A DNA stretch of 64,000 bases from an uncultured Pseudohongiella sp. (GTDB lineage: Bacteria > Pseudomonadota > Gammaproteobacteria > Pseudomonadales > Pseudohongiellaceae): NCBI GenBank assembly GCA_951812965.1, contig OX638341.1, positions 2,524,438 through 2,588,437 on the forward strand. The letters are read 5' to 3'. Made by a program: the position numbers and the translations under genes. Shown piece after piece: positions 30,064-38,616 of this stretch. The notes beneath the pieces were generated by a model. The model ran no database searches, was not told where the DNA came from, and was given only the letters and a program-made list of their open reading frames with translations. Position 1 is the first letter of the stretch, and each line of letters opens with the position of its first letter.

Positions 30064-31353
30064 ATGCTCGACCCCAGAAGGATACGTTCCGAAGCCGATG
30101 CGCTCGCGGGCAAGCTGGAAAAGAAGAAATTCGCTCTCGACGTGAAATATCTCGTCGATCTCGACGCGCGCCGAAAGGAAATCCAGCTCGCCGCCGAAGC
30201 CTTGCAGAACGAACGCAACAGTCGCTCGAAGGAGATCGGCAAGGCCAAGCAGGAGGGCAGGGACGTATCCGACATTCTCCGCTCGATGTCGGATTTGAAA
30301 TCGCGGCTGGAAGACGCCCAGCAGCAACTGCAAGTCTTGCTGGACGAGTTTCGCGACTACCTGTTGAGCGTCCCCAATATCCCGTCGGATGAAGTGCCCG
30401 AGGGCGAAGGCGAGGGGGACAATCGCCTGGTGCTCGAATGGGGGCAGCCGCGCGAGTTTGACTTTCCGGTGAAGGATCACGTGGAAATCGGCGCCGGGCT
30501 GCAGGCCGGGCTGGGTGAAGCGCTCGATTTTGCAGCCGCAAGCCTCATGACCGGTGCGCGTTTTGTCGTCATGCAGGCCAGTGTCGCGCGACTGCATCGC
30601 GCTCTGGGGCAATTCATGCTCGACATGCATACCCGAGATCACGGCTACACCGAAATCAGTGTGCCTTTCATCGTCAATGCTGATTCCCTCGTCGGTACCG
30701 GGCAACTTCCCAAGTTCGCCGACGATCAGTTCCAGTTGCAGGGCAAGCAGGACTTTTACCTGATTCCCACCGCCGAAGTGCCGGTCACCAATATGGTGCG
30801 GGACCGGATTCTCGATGCCGGCGCCTTGCCGGCGCGCTGGGTCTGCCATACTCCATGCTTTCGCCAGGAAGCCGGAGGATATGGCGTAGATACCCGGGGC
30901 ATGATCCGCCAGCACCAGTTCGAGAAAGTCGAGCTCGTGCAGATCGCAAGACCCGAAGATTCGATCGCGGCGCTGGAAGAGCTGACCGGTCACGCCGAGC
31001 GTGTACTGCAAATGCTCGAACTGCCTTACCGCAAGGTGGCGCTGTGCGGCGGAGACCTGGGCTTCAGCGCCAATTTCACTTACGACCTCGAAGTCTGGCT
31101 GCCGTCGCAGCAGTGCTATCGCGAAATTTCCTCCTGCAGCAATTTCGACGAGTTCCAGGCTCGCCGCATGCAGGCCAGATGGCGCAATCCGGCAAGCGGA
31201 AAACCGGAATTCGTTCATACCGTCAACGGCTCCGGTCTTGCCATCGGCAGAACCCTGGTGGCCGTACTTGAGAACTACCAGGACGCGGAAGGAGGAGTGG
31301 GTGTCCCACCAGCGTTGCGGCCGTACATGGAAGGCGTCGAGAGGCTGGAATAG
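30064..31353 (+). CDS. serS: Seryl-tRNA synthetase
   Basis: A 429-residue class II synthetase. The N-terminal coiled-coil arm (about 1-105) grips the tRNA-Ser variable loop. Motif 2 ([19 protein letters not shown]) and motif 3 ([19 protein letters not shown]) are intact, with the serine-binding PTAEVPVTN. It charges, among others, the tRNA-Ser(UGA) at 36087. Its TAG stop shares a base with the GTG start of cysG, so cysG is coupled to it. Confidence 0.96.
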   Translation: MLDPRRIRSEADALAGKLEKKKFALDVKYLVDLDARRKEIQLAAEALQNERNSRSKEIGKAKQEGRDVSDILRSMSDLKSRLEDAQQQLQVLLDEFRDYLLSVPNIPSDEVPEGEGEGDNRLVLEWGQPREFDFPVKDHVEIGAGLQAGLGEALDFAAASLMTGARFVVMQASVARLHRALGQFMLDMHTRDHGYTEISVPFIVNADSLVGTGQLPKFADDQFQLQGKQDFYLIPTAEVPVTNMVRDRILDAGALPARWVCHTPCFRQEAGGYGVDTRGMIRQHQFEKVELVQIARPEDSIAALEELTGHAERVLQMLELPYRKVALCGGDLGFSANFTYDLEVWLPSQQCYREISSCSNFDEFQARRMQARWRNPASGKPEFVHTVNGSGLAIGRTLVAVLENYQDAEGGVGVPPALRPYMEGVERLE

Positions 31354-32729
31354 TGGAAGCGCTACCGGTATTTCTGAACGTCCAGGGCGTCAGATGCCTG
31401 GTAGCCGGTGGAGGGGAAGTCGCCTTCCGCAAGGCGCGGCTGCTGACCAGGGCCGGCGCGAACCTGCATATCGTTGCGCCTCGGGCATGCGATCGAATGC
31501 TGGCGTTGCTGCAGGAACATGGCGGCCATTTCGACCGGCGCGAGGTTCTGGAGATGGACCTTGAAGGCGCACAACTCGTCATAGCCGCAACCGACGATAT
31601 CCAGGCCAACGAGAACGTGAGTCAATGGGCCCGAAGCCGGAACATTCCGGTCAATGTGGTCGATCAGCCTGCGCTATGCACATTCTACATGCCTGCTATC
31701 GTGGACCGCTCTCCGGTCGTGGTCGCCATTTCGAGTTCGGGGACGTCCCCCGTGTTGACGCGCAGCCTCAAGGAAATGAACGAAGTAATGATTCCAGCGG
31801 GCATCGACCGACTCGCCGGACTGCTGGGCTCGATGCGCGGAGAAGTCAAGAAGCGGATCGCGGATTTTGCCGGCCGCACTGCTTTCTGGGAGAACGTACT
31901 CGACAGTGAAGTGCCTGAACTCGTCTACGCGGGACGGGAAGAGGAGGCGAGGGCGGCGCTTGGGCGATTGCTGGACGGCGCCGGTCCGCGAACGGGAGAA
32001 GTCTGGCTGGTCGGGGCGGGGCCGGGAGACCCGGACCTGCTCACCTTGCGTGCGCTGCGGTTGATGTATCGCGCCGATGTCGTGCTTTATGACCGGCTGG
32101 TAAGCGAGGAGATTCTGGCGCGCATCCGCCCGGACGCGGAGCTGATCCATGTGGGCAAGGGCCCGGAAATGCATTCCATGGACCAGTTCGCGATCAACGA
32201 CATGTTGATCCGGTACGCGCGGGAAGGACACAAGGTGTTGCGTCTGAAAGGCGGCGATCCTTTCATTTTCGGCCGCGGCGGCGAGGAACTCACCACGCTG
32301 GCGGAATCCGGCATCAATTTCCAGATCGTGCCCGGCATTACCGCGGCTTCAGGTTGCGCCGCCTACGCGGGGATTCCGCTGACGCATCGCGACCATGCCC
32401 ACTCGGTGCAATTTCTCACGGGCCACCTCAAGGACGATGTGCTCGACCTGGACTGGCCGGCGCTGGTTCGCCCGCAGCACACACTGGTGTTCTACATGGG
32501 ACTTAAAAGTCTGCCGATCGTCTGCGAACAGTTGCGCAAGCATGGCATGCCGTCGGAAACGCCCGCGGCGGTCGTATCCCAGGGCACGACCAGGCAGCAG
32601 CAGGTCGCTGCGGGGAATATTGAGAATTTGTCGGGGATTGCGGAACGGGCTGGAATCAAGGCGCCGGCTATTACCATAATTGGCGAAGTCGTGAGCTTGC
32701 GTGACAGTTTTGCCTGGTTTGAAGGCTAA
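31353..32729 (+). CDS. cysG: Siroheme synthase CysG (trifunctional)
   Basis: A 458-residue fusion: an N-terminal precorrin-2 dehydrogenase/ferrochelatase (about 1-150, CLVAGGGEVAFRKARLL and ISSSGTSPVLTRSL) and a C-terminal uroporphyrinogen-III methyltransferase (about 205-458, WLVGAGPGDPDLLTLRALR and GGDPFIFGRGGEE). It turns uroporphyrinogen III into siroheme, the cofactor of sulfite and nitrite reductases, fitting cysH in the window. The start is GTG at 31353 inside the serS stop. After its stop comes a 296-base repeat region. Confidence 0.95.
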   Translation: MEALPVFLNVQGVRCLVAGGGEVAFRKARLLTRAGANLHIVAPRACDRMLALLQEHGGHFDRREVLEMDLEGAQLVIAATDDIQANENVSQWARSRNIPVNVVDQPALCTFYMPAIVDRSPVVVAISSSGTSPVLTRSLKEMNEVMIPAGIDRLAGLLGSMRGEVKKRIADFAGRTAFWENVLDSEVPELVYAGREEEARAALGRLLDGAGPRTGEVWLVGAGPGDPDLLTLRALRLMYRADVVLYDRLVSEEILARIRPDAELIHVGKGPEMHSMDQFAINDMLIRYAREGHKVLRLKGGDPFIFGRGGEELTTLAESGINFQIVPGITAASGCAAYAGIPLTHRDHAHSVQFLTGHLKDDVLDLDWPALVRPQHTLVFYMGLKSLPIVCEQLRKHGMPSETPAAVVSQGTTRQQQVAAGNIENLSGIAERAGIKAPAITIIGEVVSLRDSFAWFEG

Positions 32730-32753
32730 AGTCTGAAGTCTGAGGCTTCGAGC

Positions 32754-32977
32754 GGGGCCGCGGGCGGGAGCGCCTTTTCGCTAAATTTCACCTCGCCATC
32801 CCTGGCGAGGTGAAAATCGAATCGGCGTCGCTTTACACGTCCATGTATCGCGCCGCCTCTACGACGCGAAAAGGCGCTCCCGCCCACGGCCCCTTGCATA
32901 GTGCGGAATCTGACTCTGTGTTTCACAAGCAATTGTCGGGTTTAGGGAGGCCGGCTATGCGGTTGGCGGTAAGGAAC
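32754..32977. repeat. Nested-palindrome repeat, family C copy 1, with tusE tail duplicate
   Basis: Outer arms 32754-32781 and 32866-32893 match in inverted orientation at 27 of 28 bases (CTCCCGCCC and GCGAAAAGGCG are the readable parts). Inside lies a 12-base hairpin, 32786-32797 with 32804-32815. Bases 32815-32897 recur nearly unchanged at 49630-49712. From about 32878 to 32977 the DNA repeats itself in tandem at 32978-33073, and the unit includes the last 15 codons of tusE. It lies between convergent cysG and tusE. Confidence 0.8.
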
Positions 32978-33073
32978 TCCCGCCCACGGCCCCTTACATG
33001 GTGCGGAATCTGACTCTGTGTTTTTTTACAAGCAATTGTCGGGTTTGGGGAGGCCTGCTATGCGGCTGGCGGT
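32978..33073. repeat. Second unit of the tandem duplication at the tusE 3' end
   Basis: This unit begins CTCCCGCCCACGGCCCC like the one at 32878 and contains the true tusE end. Differences include TTTTTTTACA for TTTCACA at the stop, so the real gene ends in TAA and the copy in TGA. Identity over about 95 bases is high by eye. Confidence 0.75.
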
Positions 33074-33367
33074 TTTGGCGAAGGAGCCTCGGAAGAGGCG
33101 CATGAGGTAAACGCTTCTGCCTTTGTTGGGGCCGAGTTCTTTCTTTACCAGGCTGACCAGGGCGCGGGTGGCGGGGGATAGCTGGTGCCGGCGGTGGAAT
33201 GTGCGCAACAGTTGCAAGACTTCCCAATGAGCCGGTTTCAGGGTGATTTCCTGTTGTTGAGCCAGGGCCTCGGCTACGGCTTCGTTCCAGTCGGACAGGT
33301 TGCGCAGGTAGCCTTCCTTGTCGAGCGCGACTCGCTTGTCGCCGACGATGATGCTATTGCCGCTCAA
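33026..33367 (-). CDS. tusE: Sulfurtransferase TusE (DsrC family)
   Basis: A 113-residue DsrC-family protein, last carrier of the Tus sulfur relay that feeds MnmA. The C-terminal GLPKPDNCL has the reactive penultimate Cys; the second Cys found 10 residues upstream in sulfite-reductase DsrC is absent, so this is TusE rather than dissimilatory DsrC. It starts at TTG 33367, 3 bases after tusB. The last 15 codons are duplicated downstream in a tandem repeat. Confidence 0.93.
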   Translation of the reverse strand: MSGNSIIVGDKRVALDKEGYLRNLSDWNEAVAEALAQQQEITLKPAHWEVLQLLRTFHRRHQLSPATRALVSLVKKELGPNKGRSVYLMRLFRGSFAKTASRIAGLPKPDNCL

Positions 33368-33370
33368 GTT

Positions 33371-33661
33371 TCAGAACCAGCTTGCAGTCTTGTCATGGCT
33401 CGCGCACAAGGCTACGAAGCCGTCGTAGTCCACTTCGGTGGCGTTTGCCGGCAGGGGGCTGTTTAGTCCGCGTGCGCGCAGGTCTTCGGCCAGGAAGTAA
33501 AGAGACAGTTCCGGGGGCAGGGCGGCGAGGTGCTCCGGCCGGTCGAGATAATAGACGCCGTCTTCGAGCAGGAGCAGCCCGTCGCCGGGCGCAATGGCCT
33601 TGCGCAATTCATCCAGCAGGCCCGCGGCGGGGCTCTTGTTGAGCAGATGCAGGCAGTTCAC
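33371..33661 (-). CDS. tusB: Sulfurtransferase complex subunit TusB (DsrH family)
   Basis: A 96-residue member of the TusBCD hexamer that receives persulfide from TusA. MNCLHLLNKSP and GDGLLLLEDGVYYL are typical of DsrH/TusB. The start is GTG 33661, overlapping the tusC stop by 4 bases. It lies in the operon order tusD-tusC-tusB-tusE. Confidence 0.9.
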   Translation of the reverse strand: MNCLHLLNKSPAAGLLDELRKAIAPGDGLLLLEDGVYYLDRPEHLAALPPELSLYFLAEDLRARGLNSPLPANATEVDYDGFVALCASHDKTASWF

Positions 33662-34023
33662 AGGTTGAATACCACGTCGGATTGCCCGATCAAGTCGCGA
33701 ATATCGTCGGCATTCAGTGCTTTGGCGGGTATGACGAGGTCCTTCGCCCGCAGATTCCGTTCCTCCAGCGCCGCGGCTTCCACCAGGGGTTTTTCGATAC
33801 CGTAAAGCTCCAGCGCTTCCATGGCGTTGCCGATTGTTTTCGCGTTGATTCGGTCGCCGTCCTGACCGGGTAGCAATTGGTACACGCCATCGCCGAGAAA
33901 CAGCAATTCGATGTCCTGCTCGTAAACCGAGGCCGCCAGCGCCATGTCGAGCAGAGAGCGAGCCCGATCCGCGCCATAGGGTGGGCTGCGGGAAATGAAC
34001 AGCAGTTTTCTGCGCTTCGACAT
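33658..34023 (-). CDS. tusC: Sulfurtransferase complex subunit TusC (DsrF family)
   Basis: A 121-residue DsrE/F-like protein, beginning KRRKLLFISRSPPYG with ELLFLGDGVYQLL in the middle. TusC is structural in the TusBCD complex and carries no catalytic Cys, and indeed none is present here. It lies 4 bases after tusD. Confidence 0.91.
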   Translation of the reverse strand: MSKRRKLLFISRSPPYGADRARSLLDMALAASVYEQDIELLFLGDGVYQLLPGQDGDRINAKTIGNAMEALELYGIEKPLVEAAALEERNLRAKDLVIPAKALNADDIRDLIGQSDVVFNL

Positions 34024-34027
34024 GGAA

Positions 34028-34417
34028 TCAGCCGAAGGACACGGTGCGGTCCGAGTTCAGGCAGGCGTCGATCAATTGCCCGAGTCCGCCGATTTCAAAT
34101 TCCGGATGCATCGATGAGCCATCGAGTTCATGGCGTTCCGCCTCTTCCGCATCTACGATGCCGCGATTGATGGCGGAACTGACGCAAACCGTACCGTCGA
34201 GTTCGTTTTTCCGGATCAGTTCCCGCCATTGATCCTGCAGATTGACTTCGTCGCGGGAAACCACCGTCAGACGGCTCGCGTTGTGCACTCCGTCAGCGAA
34301 GAAAAAGATGCGATAGATCTCGTGTCCGGCGCGCAAGACCGCTTCTGTGAAACGTAACGCCGTGCCGGCGGCTTCACTGGAATAGGGCGGTGCGTGTACG
34401 ACAATGGAGAAGATCAA
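34028..34417 (-). CDS. tusD: Sulfurtransferase TusD (DsrE family)
   Basis: A 129-residue catalytic subunit of TusBCD. The persulfide-bearing Cys is in the segment DGTVCVSSAINRG (about residue 78), as expected. FSIVVHAPPYSSEAA is the standard N terminus, which fixes the start at TTG 34417. It is the first gene of tusDCBE. A terminator lies between it and the upstream yccA gene. Confidence 0.92.
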   Translation of the reverse strand: MIFSIVVHAPPYSSEAAGTALRFTEAVLRAGHEIYRIFFFADGVHNASRLTVVSRDEVNLQDQWRELIRKNELDGTVCVSSAINRGIVDAEEAERHELDGSSMHPEFEIGGLGQLIDACLNSDRTVSFG

Positions 34418-34445
34418 GGGTTCTGATGTCGGCCGTTACGTCAAC

Positions 34446-34473
34446 AAAAAGCCCCGGCGGAACCGGGGCTTTC
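34446..34473 (-). terminator. Rho-independent terminator after yccA
   Basis: Perfect stem AAAGCCCCGG (34448-34457) with CCGGGGCTTT (34463-34472), loop of 5 bases. Read on the minus strand it ends in a T-run (34446-34450). It lies 20 bases past the yccA stop and before tusD, so tusDCBE should have its own promoter in the short gap. Confidence 0.9.
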
Positions 34474-34492
34474 GTGTTGCGGTTTGCTGTTG

Positions 34493-35182
34493 TCAATCAT
34501 TGCCCGAAAAGGCGGAAAGCAGACTCAGCAAGCTCATGAAAAGATTGTAGATCGACACGTACAGCGTGATCGTGGCGAGAATATAGTTGCGCTCGCCGCC
34601 ATGGATGATTTCACTGGTCTGCCACAGGATCACGGCACTCGAAAACAGCATGAACGCCGCGGAAATCGCCAGTTGCAACGCGGGCATGGGCCAGAACAGG
34701 CTTATGACGATTGCCGCGAGCAGCACCAGGAAGCCGGCGAAGATGAACCCTTGCAGAAAGGAAAAATCCCTGCGCGAAGTCAGCGCCCAGCCCGACAGGC
34801 CGAAAAAGATGAATGCCGTGCCGCCAAGCGCGGTTACTACGATATCGGTGCCGCCCTGGGTGGACAGAAAGAATCCGATAATCGGCCCGATGGTGTAGCC
34901 CATGAAGCCGGTAAAGGCGAAAACCGACAGCAGACCCCAGGCGCTGTTGGCCAGGTAGTGCGTGAGAAAGAGCAAGCCGTAGGCGCCGATCAAAAACATC
35001 CAGATATTTACAGGCGGCGCGTTCGTGCTCAGCAAGGCGGTAAACGCGCTAAACGCCAGCGTCAGTGCCAACAGCGAATACGTATTGCGCAATACCTTGT
35101 TGGTGGCAAGGATCGACTCCCTGCTGCCAGCCGCCTCAATTCCAGCGCCAGTTCGTTCAAATCCGACACCACGTCTGTTCAT
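34493..35182 (-). CDS. yccA: Bax inhibitor-1/YccA family membrane protein
   Basis: A 229-residue inner-membrane protein with seven hydrophobic helices and the family segments NIWMFLIGAYGLLFLTHYLA, GYTIGPIIGFF and the C-terminal ITLYVSIYNLFMSLL. In E. coli YccA is a modulator and substrate of the FtsH protease. A strong ACGGAGGTAACG precedes ATG 35182. In E. coli yccA also lies between tusE and the serT tRNA, an order conserved here. Confidence 0.9.
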   Translation of the reverse strand: MNRRGVGFERTGAGIEAAGSRESILATNKVLRNTYSLLALTLAFSAFTALLSTNAPPVNIWMFLIGAYGLLFLTHYLANSAWGLLSVFAFTGFMGYTIGPIIGFFLSTQGGTDIVVTALGGTAFIFFGLSGWALTSRRDFSFLQGFIFAGFLVLLAAIVISLFWPMPALQLAISAAFMLFSSAVILWQTSEIIHGGERNYILATITLYVSIYNLFMSLLSLLSAFSGND

Positions 35183-35424
35183 CGTTACCTCCGTAAGGGA
35201 ATGTCTGCGTTACAGGACAACTGCTTCCGCTTGAATGTCTATAAGGACATCGGCGCGAATTTCAATATTTCCAGCGCCGTCTGCACCAGTAATCATGATA
35301 CCCGCCCGCCGGCCGAAAGCAATGGCTTCCGGCCATACCCGGCAATTCGCGCCCAGCGGGGCTGATCGAGTATTGGATCGGGTCACTTCGCAGATGCTGT
35401 CGGGCGACAGCTGAAAATACCGCG

Positions 35425-35451
35425 ATTGTACTTGCATTTTGTAGTTACAAT
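35425..35451 (+). promoter_or_regulatory. Candidate brnTA promoter/operator
   Basis: ATTGTA (35425-35430) and TACAAT (35446-35451) form a perfect inverted repeat 15 bases apart, ending 14 bases before the brnT start. TACAAT is also a good -10 box. BrnTA operons are known to be repressed by their own complex at a palindrome over the promoter. The remaining upstream DNA (35183-35424) holds no convincing gene. Confidence 0.4.
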
Positions 35452-35465
35452 GGTAAATTGAGCAG

Positions 35466-35756
35466 GTGGAATTTGAATGGGACGAGGCGAAGGATCGTGC
35501 AAACACCGAGAAACACGGTGTGAGTTTCGGCTTGGCGAAGGTAATCTTTGAACAACGAGTGCTGACAAACCTTAGTTCAGGTAGCGACTTTAGCGAACTA
35601 CGCTATGTCAGTATCGGACACGTTGGAGCCGCGCTGATCGTAGTTGTTCACACCAGGCGCAACGGTCGAATACGCTTGATTTCGGCTCGCCCCGCGTCTC
35701 GGAAAGAAAGGTTGAAATACGATGAAAAAGTACGCAAAGCCTCTGACATCCGGTGA
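35466..35756 (+). CDS. brnT: BrnT family type II toxin
   Basis: A 96-residue RelE-like ribonuclease toxin. MEFEWDEAKDRANTEKHGVS is the standard opening, FSELRYVSIGHVGAALIVVV the core and RIRLISARPASRKERLKY the C-terminal basic segment with the expected Arg and Glu residues. BrnT cuts RNA and stops translation until bound by BrnA. The start is GTG 35466. It overlaps brnA by 35 bases, giving a coupled pair. No feature suggests loss of function. Confidence 0.92.
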   Translation: MEFEWDEAKDRANTEKHGVSFGLAKVIFEQRVLTNLSSGSDFSELRYVSIGHVGAALIVVVHTRRNGRIRLISARPASRKERLKYDEKVRKASDIR

Positions 35757-36033
35757 AATTGCCGCTGTCCGGGACAAGCACATCGATTACAGCGACATCC
35801 CTGAACTGGATGACGCCTTCTGGCGTGACGCCGAATTGGTTGAACCCGATACTACCGAACAGGTCACGATGCGGATCAAGCGCTCGGTTCTGGATTTTTT
35901 CAAGGAGTCAGGCAAAAAGGGCTACCAGACGAGAATGAATCGAGTCCTCGAAACCTATGTGCAACGACAACGGAAACTTGAATCAAGCGGTGGCATGACT
36001 CCGATTGAGCCGCAACGGGGCCGCGCATCCTGA
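35722..36033 (+). CDS. brnA: BrnA family antitoxin
   Basis: A 103-residue antitoxin. The N terminus (KYAKPLTSGEIAAVRDKHID, YSDIPELDDAFWRDAELV) masks the toxin; the C-terminal VTMRIKRSVLDFFKESGKKG and YQTRMNRVLETYV form the ribbon-helix-helix DNA-binding part. It is intact, in contrast to the related gene at 4596-4823. It ends 53 bases before the tRNA-Ser, a common site for such mobile cassettes. Confidence 0.92.
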   Translation: MKKYAKPLTSGEIAAVRDKHIDYSDIPELDDAFWRDAELVEPDTTEQVTMRIKRSVLDFFKESGKKGYQTRMNRVLETYVQRQRKLESSGGMTPIEPQRGRAS

Positions 36034-36086
36034 ATTGAGACAAGAATATTGCCGCCGCCGGAATTGTAGTAAGATTCCCGTCCGCC

Positions 36087-36176
36087 GGAGGGGTGGCAGA
36101 GCGGTTGAATGCACTGGTCTTGAAAACCAGCGAGGGTGAAAGTCCTCCGAGAGTTCGAATCTCTCCCCCTCCGCCA
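36087..36176 (+). tRNA. serT: tRNA-Ser(UGA)
   Basis: 90 bases with encoded CCA. Acceptor stem GGAGGGG (36087-36093) pairs with CCCCTCC (36166-36172), followed by G and CCA. Anticodon stem CTGGT/ACCAG (36114-36118, 36126-36130) carries TGA at 36121-36123. The long variable arm is typical of tRNA-Ser, and GTTCGAATC marks the T loop. It is the counterpart of E. coli serT next to yccA. Confidence 0.97.
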
Positions 36177-36186
36177 GTATTTCTGA

Positions 36187-38493
36187 TCAGAAGTCGCTTA
36201 CTGCGCTGATTTGGCGTTCACTCAGGCTGATGTAATCTGCTAGCACCCGGGCGCTTTCTTCGAGCAGGGGATCGGCTTCGCCTTCTTCCTCATCTGCTTC
36301 GGTCTCGTCCCCGGCATCTGCGTCCGAATCGGGATTAGCCTCCGTAATCGCATCTGCAGCCGCGAGCGCATTTTGATCTACCGCGTCTTCGGTTTCGGCC
36401 TGGGCGGTTTCCGTTGCATCGCTGTCCTCTTCGTCATCGCCTTCGAGGATGTCCAGCAGGGGTAGGCCCTTGAGGAAGCGGCGCATGTTTTCGGTATCGA
36501 TGTTGCGGCGTCTTTCGGCTTCCATTTGCGCGTCGAGCGTTTCTTCGTTGAGGGGCCAGGTTTCGCGTTCCTGCTGTTCCCGGGCGATGGAGATCTGCTC
36601 GTTCAGGTAGATGAAGTCGGGAGAATTGGCCGCGCGCTCGAGAAACCGGTCTTCCAGTTCGGGTATGAAATCCCGGATCGGATGGTAGGCGCGGTATTCG
36701 ACCGGACGCACCGTATCCCAGGGCAGGGCGCCGTCCAGGCTGCTTTCACCGACCTGGTCGTAGGCCTGGAACATGTCCGGTAAAGTGATGTCGGGCACGA
36801 CTCCCCGATGCTGTGTACTGGCGCCGGAAACACGGTAGAACTTGGAGCGAGTCAGTTTCGCCTGACCGTATTCCATGGGGATGATTTCCTGCACCGTGCC
36901 CTTGCCGAAAGTCTGACCGCCAAGCACGAGACCGCGCTGGTAGTCCTGGATCGCGCCGGCGAAAATTTCTGAAGCCGAGGCGCTGTTACGATTCACGATC
37001 ACGGCCATGGGGCCGTCCCAGGCGATTTCCGGATCGTTGTCGCCGAAGGAGCGGGTATAGCCGTTGCCGAGGCCGGAATAGCGCACCTGTACCGTGGCGC
37101 CGGTGTCGATGAACAGCCCAACGAGTTGATTGGCTTCGCCGAGACTGCCGCCGCCGTTGTTGCGCAGGTCCACGATGACGGCGTCGACGTTATCCTCCTT
37201 CATTTCCTCGATAAGCGCGCGCACATCCCTGGTCGAACTCTTGAAGTCCTGTTCGCCGCGGGACGCGGCTTCGAAATCGAAATAGAAAGTGGGCAACTGG
37301 ATGATGCCGACCTTGAAGTCGCGGCCGTCGTGTGGCAATTCGATGATTTCCGATTTCGCCGACTGGTCTTCCAGCCGCACCGTGTCGCGGGTGATGCTGA
37401 CGACGGTCGCACTGGATTCGTTGACTGCGTTGGCCGGAATCACGTTGAGGCGCACCACGGTGCCTTCTTCGCCGCGAATCTGGGCGACGACGTCATCGAG
37501 CCGCATGCCGACGACATCCTGGATTTCGCCTTCCGGCCCCTGGCCGATGCCGATGATGCGGTCGCCGACGCTGAGCTGGGTGCTGCGCTCGGCCGGGCCG
37601 CCCTTGACCAGTTCGACGATGGTTGTGTATTCGTCTTCCCGCGTAAGTTGCGCTCCTATTCCCTGCAGCGAGAGCGAAAGATTCATATTGAAGGTTTCGG
37701 AGTCCTGCGGCGAGAAATAGGCGGTGTGGGGGTCGGAGACCCGCGCCACGGTCGTCAGATAGCTCTGGAACGCGTCTTTGGAATTGGTCTGTAACATGCG
37801 GTTCAGGCGGCCGCGATAGCGTTCGGACAACTTCTCGCGGATCTCGTCATTGTCGTCGCCGGCGAGTTTCAGGCTCAGAACGCTATTCTTGGTGCGCAGC
37901 CGCCAGATTTCGTCGAGTTCCGCGACGGTTTCGGCGTAGGGCGCGTCCTCGCGATCGATGACGACATATTCATCGAGCGTGAAATCCATATCCGGGATAT
38001 GGTTTTCGACCCGGTCGATCGCGTATATCAGCCGTTCGAGCAGGCGTTTGTAATACAGATTGTAGATTTCGTAGCCCGGAGTCAGGCTGCCTTCGCGCAG
38101 GTGGTCGTCGATGTTGTAGCGCCAGGTGCTGAGATAGTCGATATCCTCGCGCAGAAAATAAAGATGTTCCCCGTCGAGCGCGTCGATGTAATTGTCGAAT
38201 ACCAGGGAGGAGAAATCGTCGTCGACTTCGATGGGCAGATAGTGCTTCGTCTGCAGAACCTCGATCAGTTCGATCGCGGTTGCGCCATACACGGGTTCCG
38301 GGGACAGTGGTTCGTACAATTCGTCGATGTCGAGCAGAAAGAGTACGGGATCTTCCTGTACCGCTGCGGTATTTGCATTGGTGACCTGGTCCTGTCCGAG
38401 ACTGTAGCCGGCAACCAGGGTGAAAATCGCAAATGCGTAAAAACGAAGACCGGCAAGTCCCGGGCGAAGGGTATCCCTGAAGATCGAGTTCAT
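36187..38493 (-). CDS. prc: Carboxy-terminal processing protease (tail-specific protease)
   Basis: A 768-residue periplasmic protease. It has a signal peptide (about 1-33), an N-terminal helical region, a PDZ domain (about 270-350, GIGAQLTREDEYTTIVELVK) and the S41 core with the Ser in VNRNSASASEIFAG and the general-base Lys in TFGKGTVQEI. It trims or degrades proteins from their C termini, for example penicillin-binding protein 3 and MltG-class hydrolases in E. coli. The last 90 or so residues are unusually acidic (long runs of Glu, Asp, Ala) before a final LADYISLSERQ. It is monocistronic. Confidence 0.93.
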   Translation of the reverse strand: MNSIFRDTLRPGLAGLRFYAFAIFTLVAGYSLGQDQVTNANTAAVQEDPVLFLLDIDELYEPLSPEPVYGATAIELIEVLQTKHYLPIEVDDDFSSLVFDNYIDALDGEHLYFLREDIDYLSTWRYNIDDHLREGSLTPGYEIYNLYYKRLLERLIYAIDRVENHIPDMDFTLDEYVVIDREDAPYAETVAELDEIWRLRTKNSVLSLKLAGDDNDEIREKLSERYRGRLNRMLQTNSKDAFQSYLTTVARVSDPHTAYFSPQDSETFNMNLSLSLQGIGAQLTREDEYTTIVELVKGGPAERSTQLSVGDRIIGIGQGPEGEIQDVVGMRLDDVVAQIRGEEGTVVRLNVIPANAVNESSATVVSITRDTVRLEDQSAKSEIIELPHDGRDFKVGIIQLPTFYFDFEAASRGEQDFKSSTRDVRALIEEMKEDNVDAVIVDLRNNGGGSLGEANQLVGLFIDTGATVQVRYSGLGNGYTRSFGDNDPEIAWDGPMAVIVNRNSASASEIFAGAIQDYQRGLVLGGQTFGKGTVQEIIPMEYGQAKLTRSKFYRVSGASTQHRGVVPDITLPDMFQAYDQVGESSLDGALPWDTVRPVEYRAYHPIRDFIPELEDRFLERAANSPDFIYLNEQISIAREQQERETWPLNEETLDAQMEAERRRNIDTENMRRFLKGLPLLDILEGDDEEDSDATETAQAETEDAVDQNALAAADAITEANPDSDADAGDETEADEEEGEADPLLEESARVLADYISLSERQISAVSDF

Positions 38494-38616
38494 GTATTCA
38501 AAGCACCGATTTTGACCAGCCCATAGCTTAAGCCGGAAGCCATTGCCGAATCCAGTGTTTCATGGCATCGAAATCAAATCCGGGAGCAGGGCGCAGGCAC
38601 TTGCCGGCAGCCGTGC

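Noticed and set aside
29854-31218. 454-codon minus-strand frame opposite lolA and serS
   Set aside because: Antisense shadow; serS motifs are complete on the plus strand.
33026-33367. DsrC of dissimilatory sulfur metabolism
   Set aside because: Only the penultimate Cys is present; the second conserved Cys of DsrC is missing and no dsrAB is nearby.
35210-35506. 98-codon minus-strand frame upstream of yccA
   Set aside because: It overlaps the brnT start and its putative operator, has no clear ribosome site and no recognisable family; a decayed gene fragment cannot be excluded.
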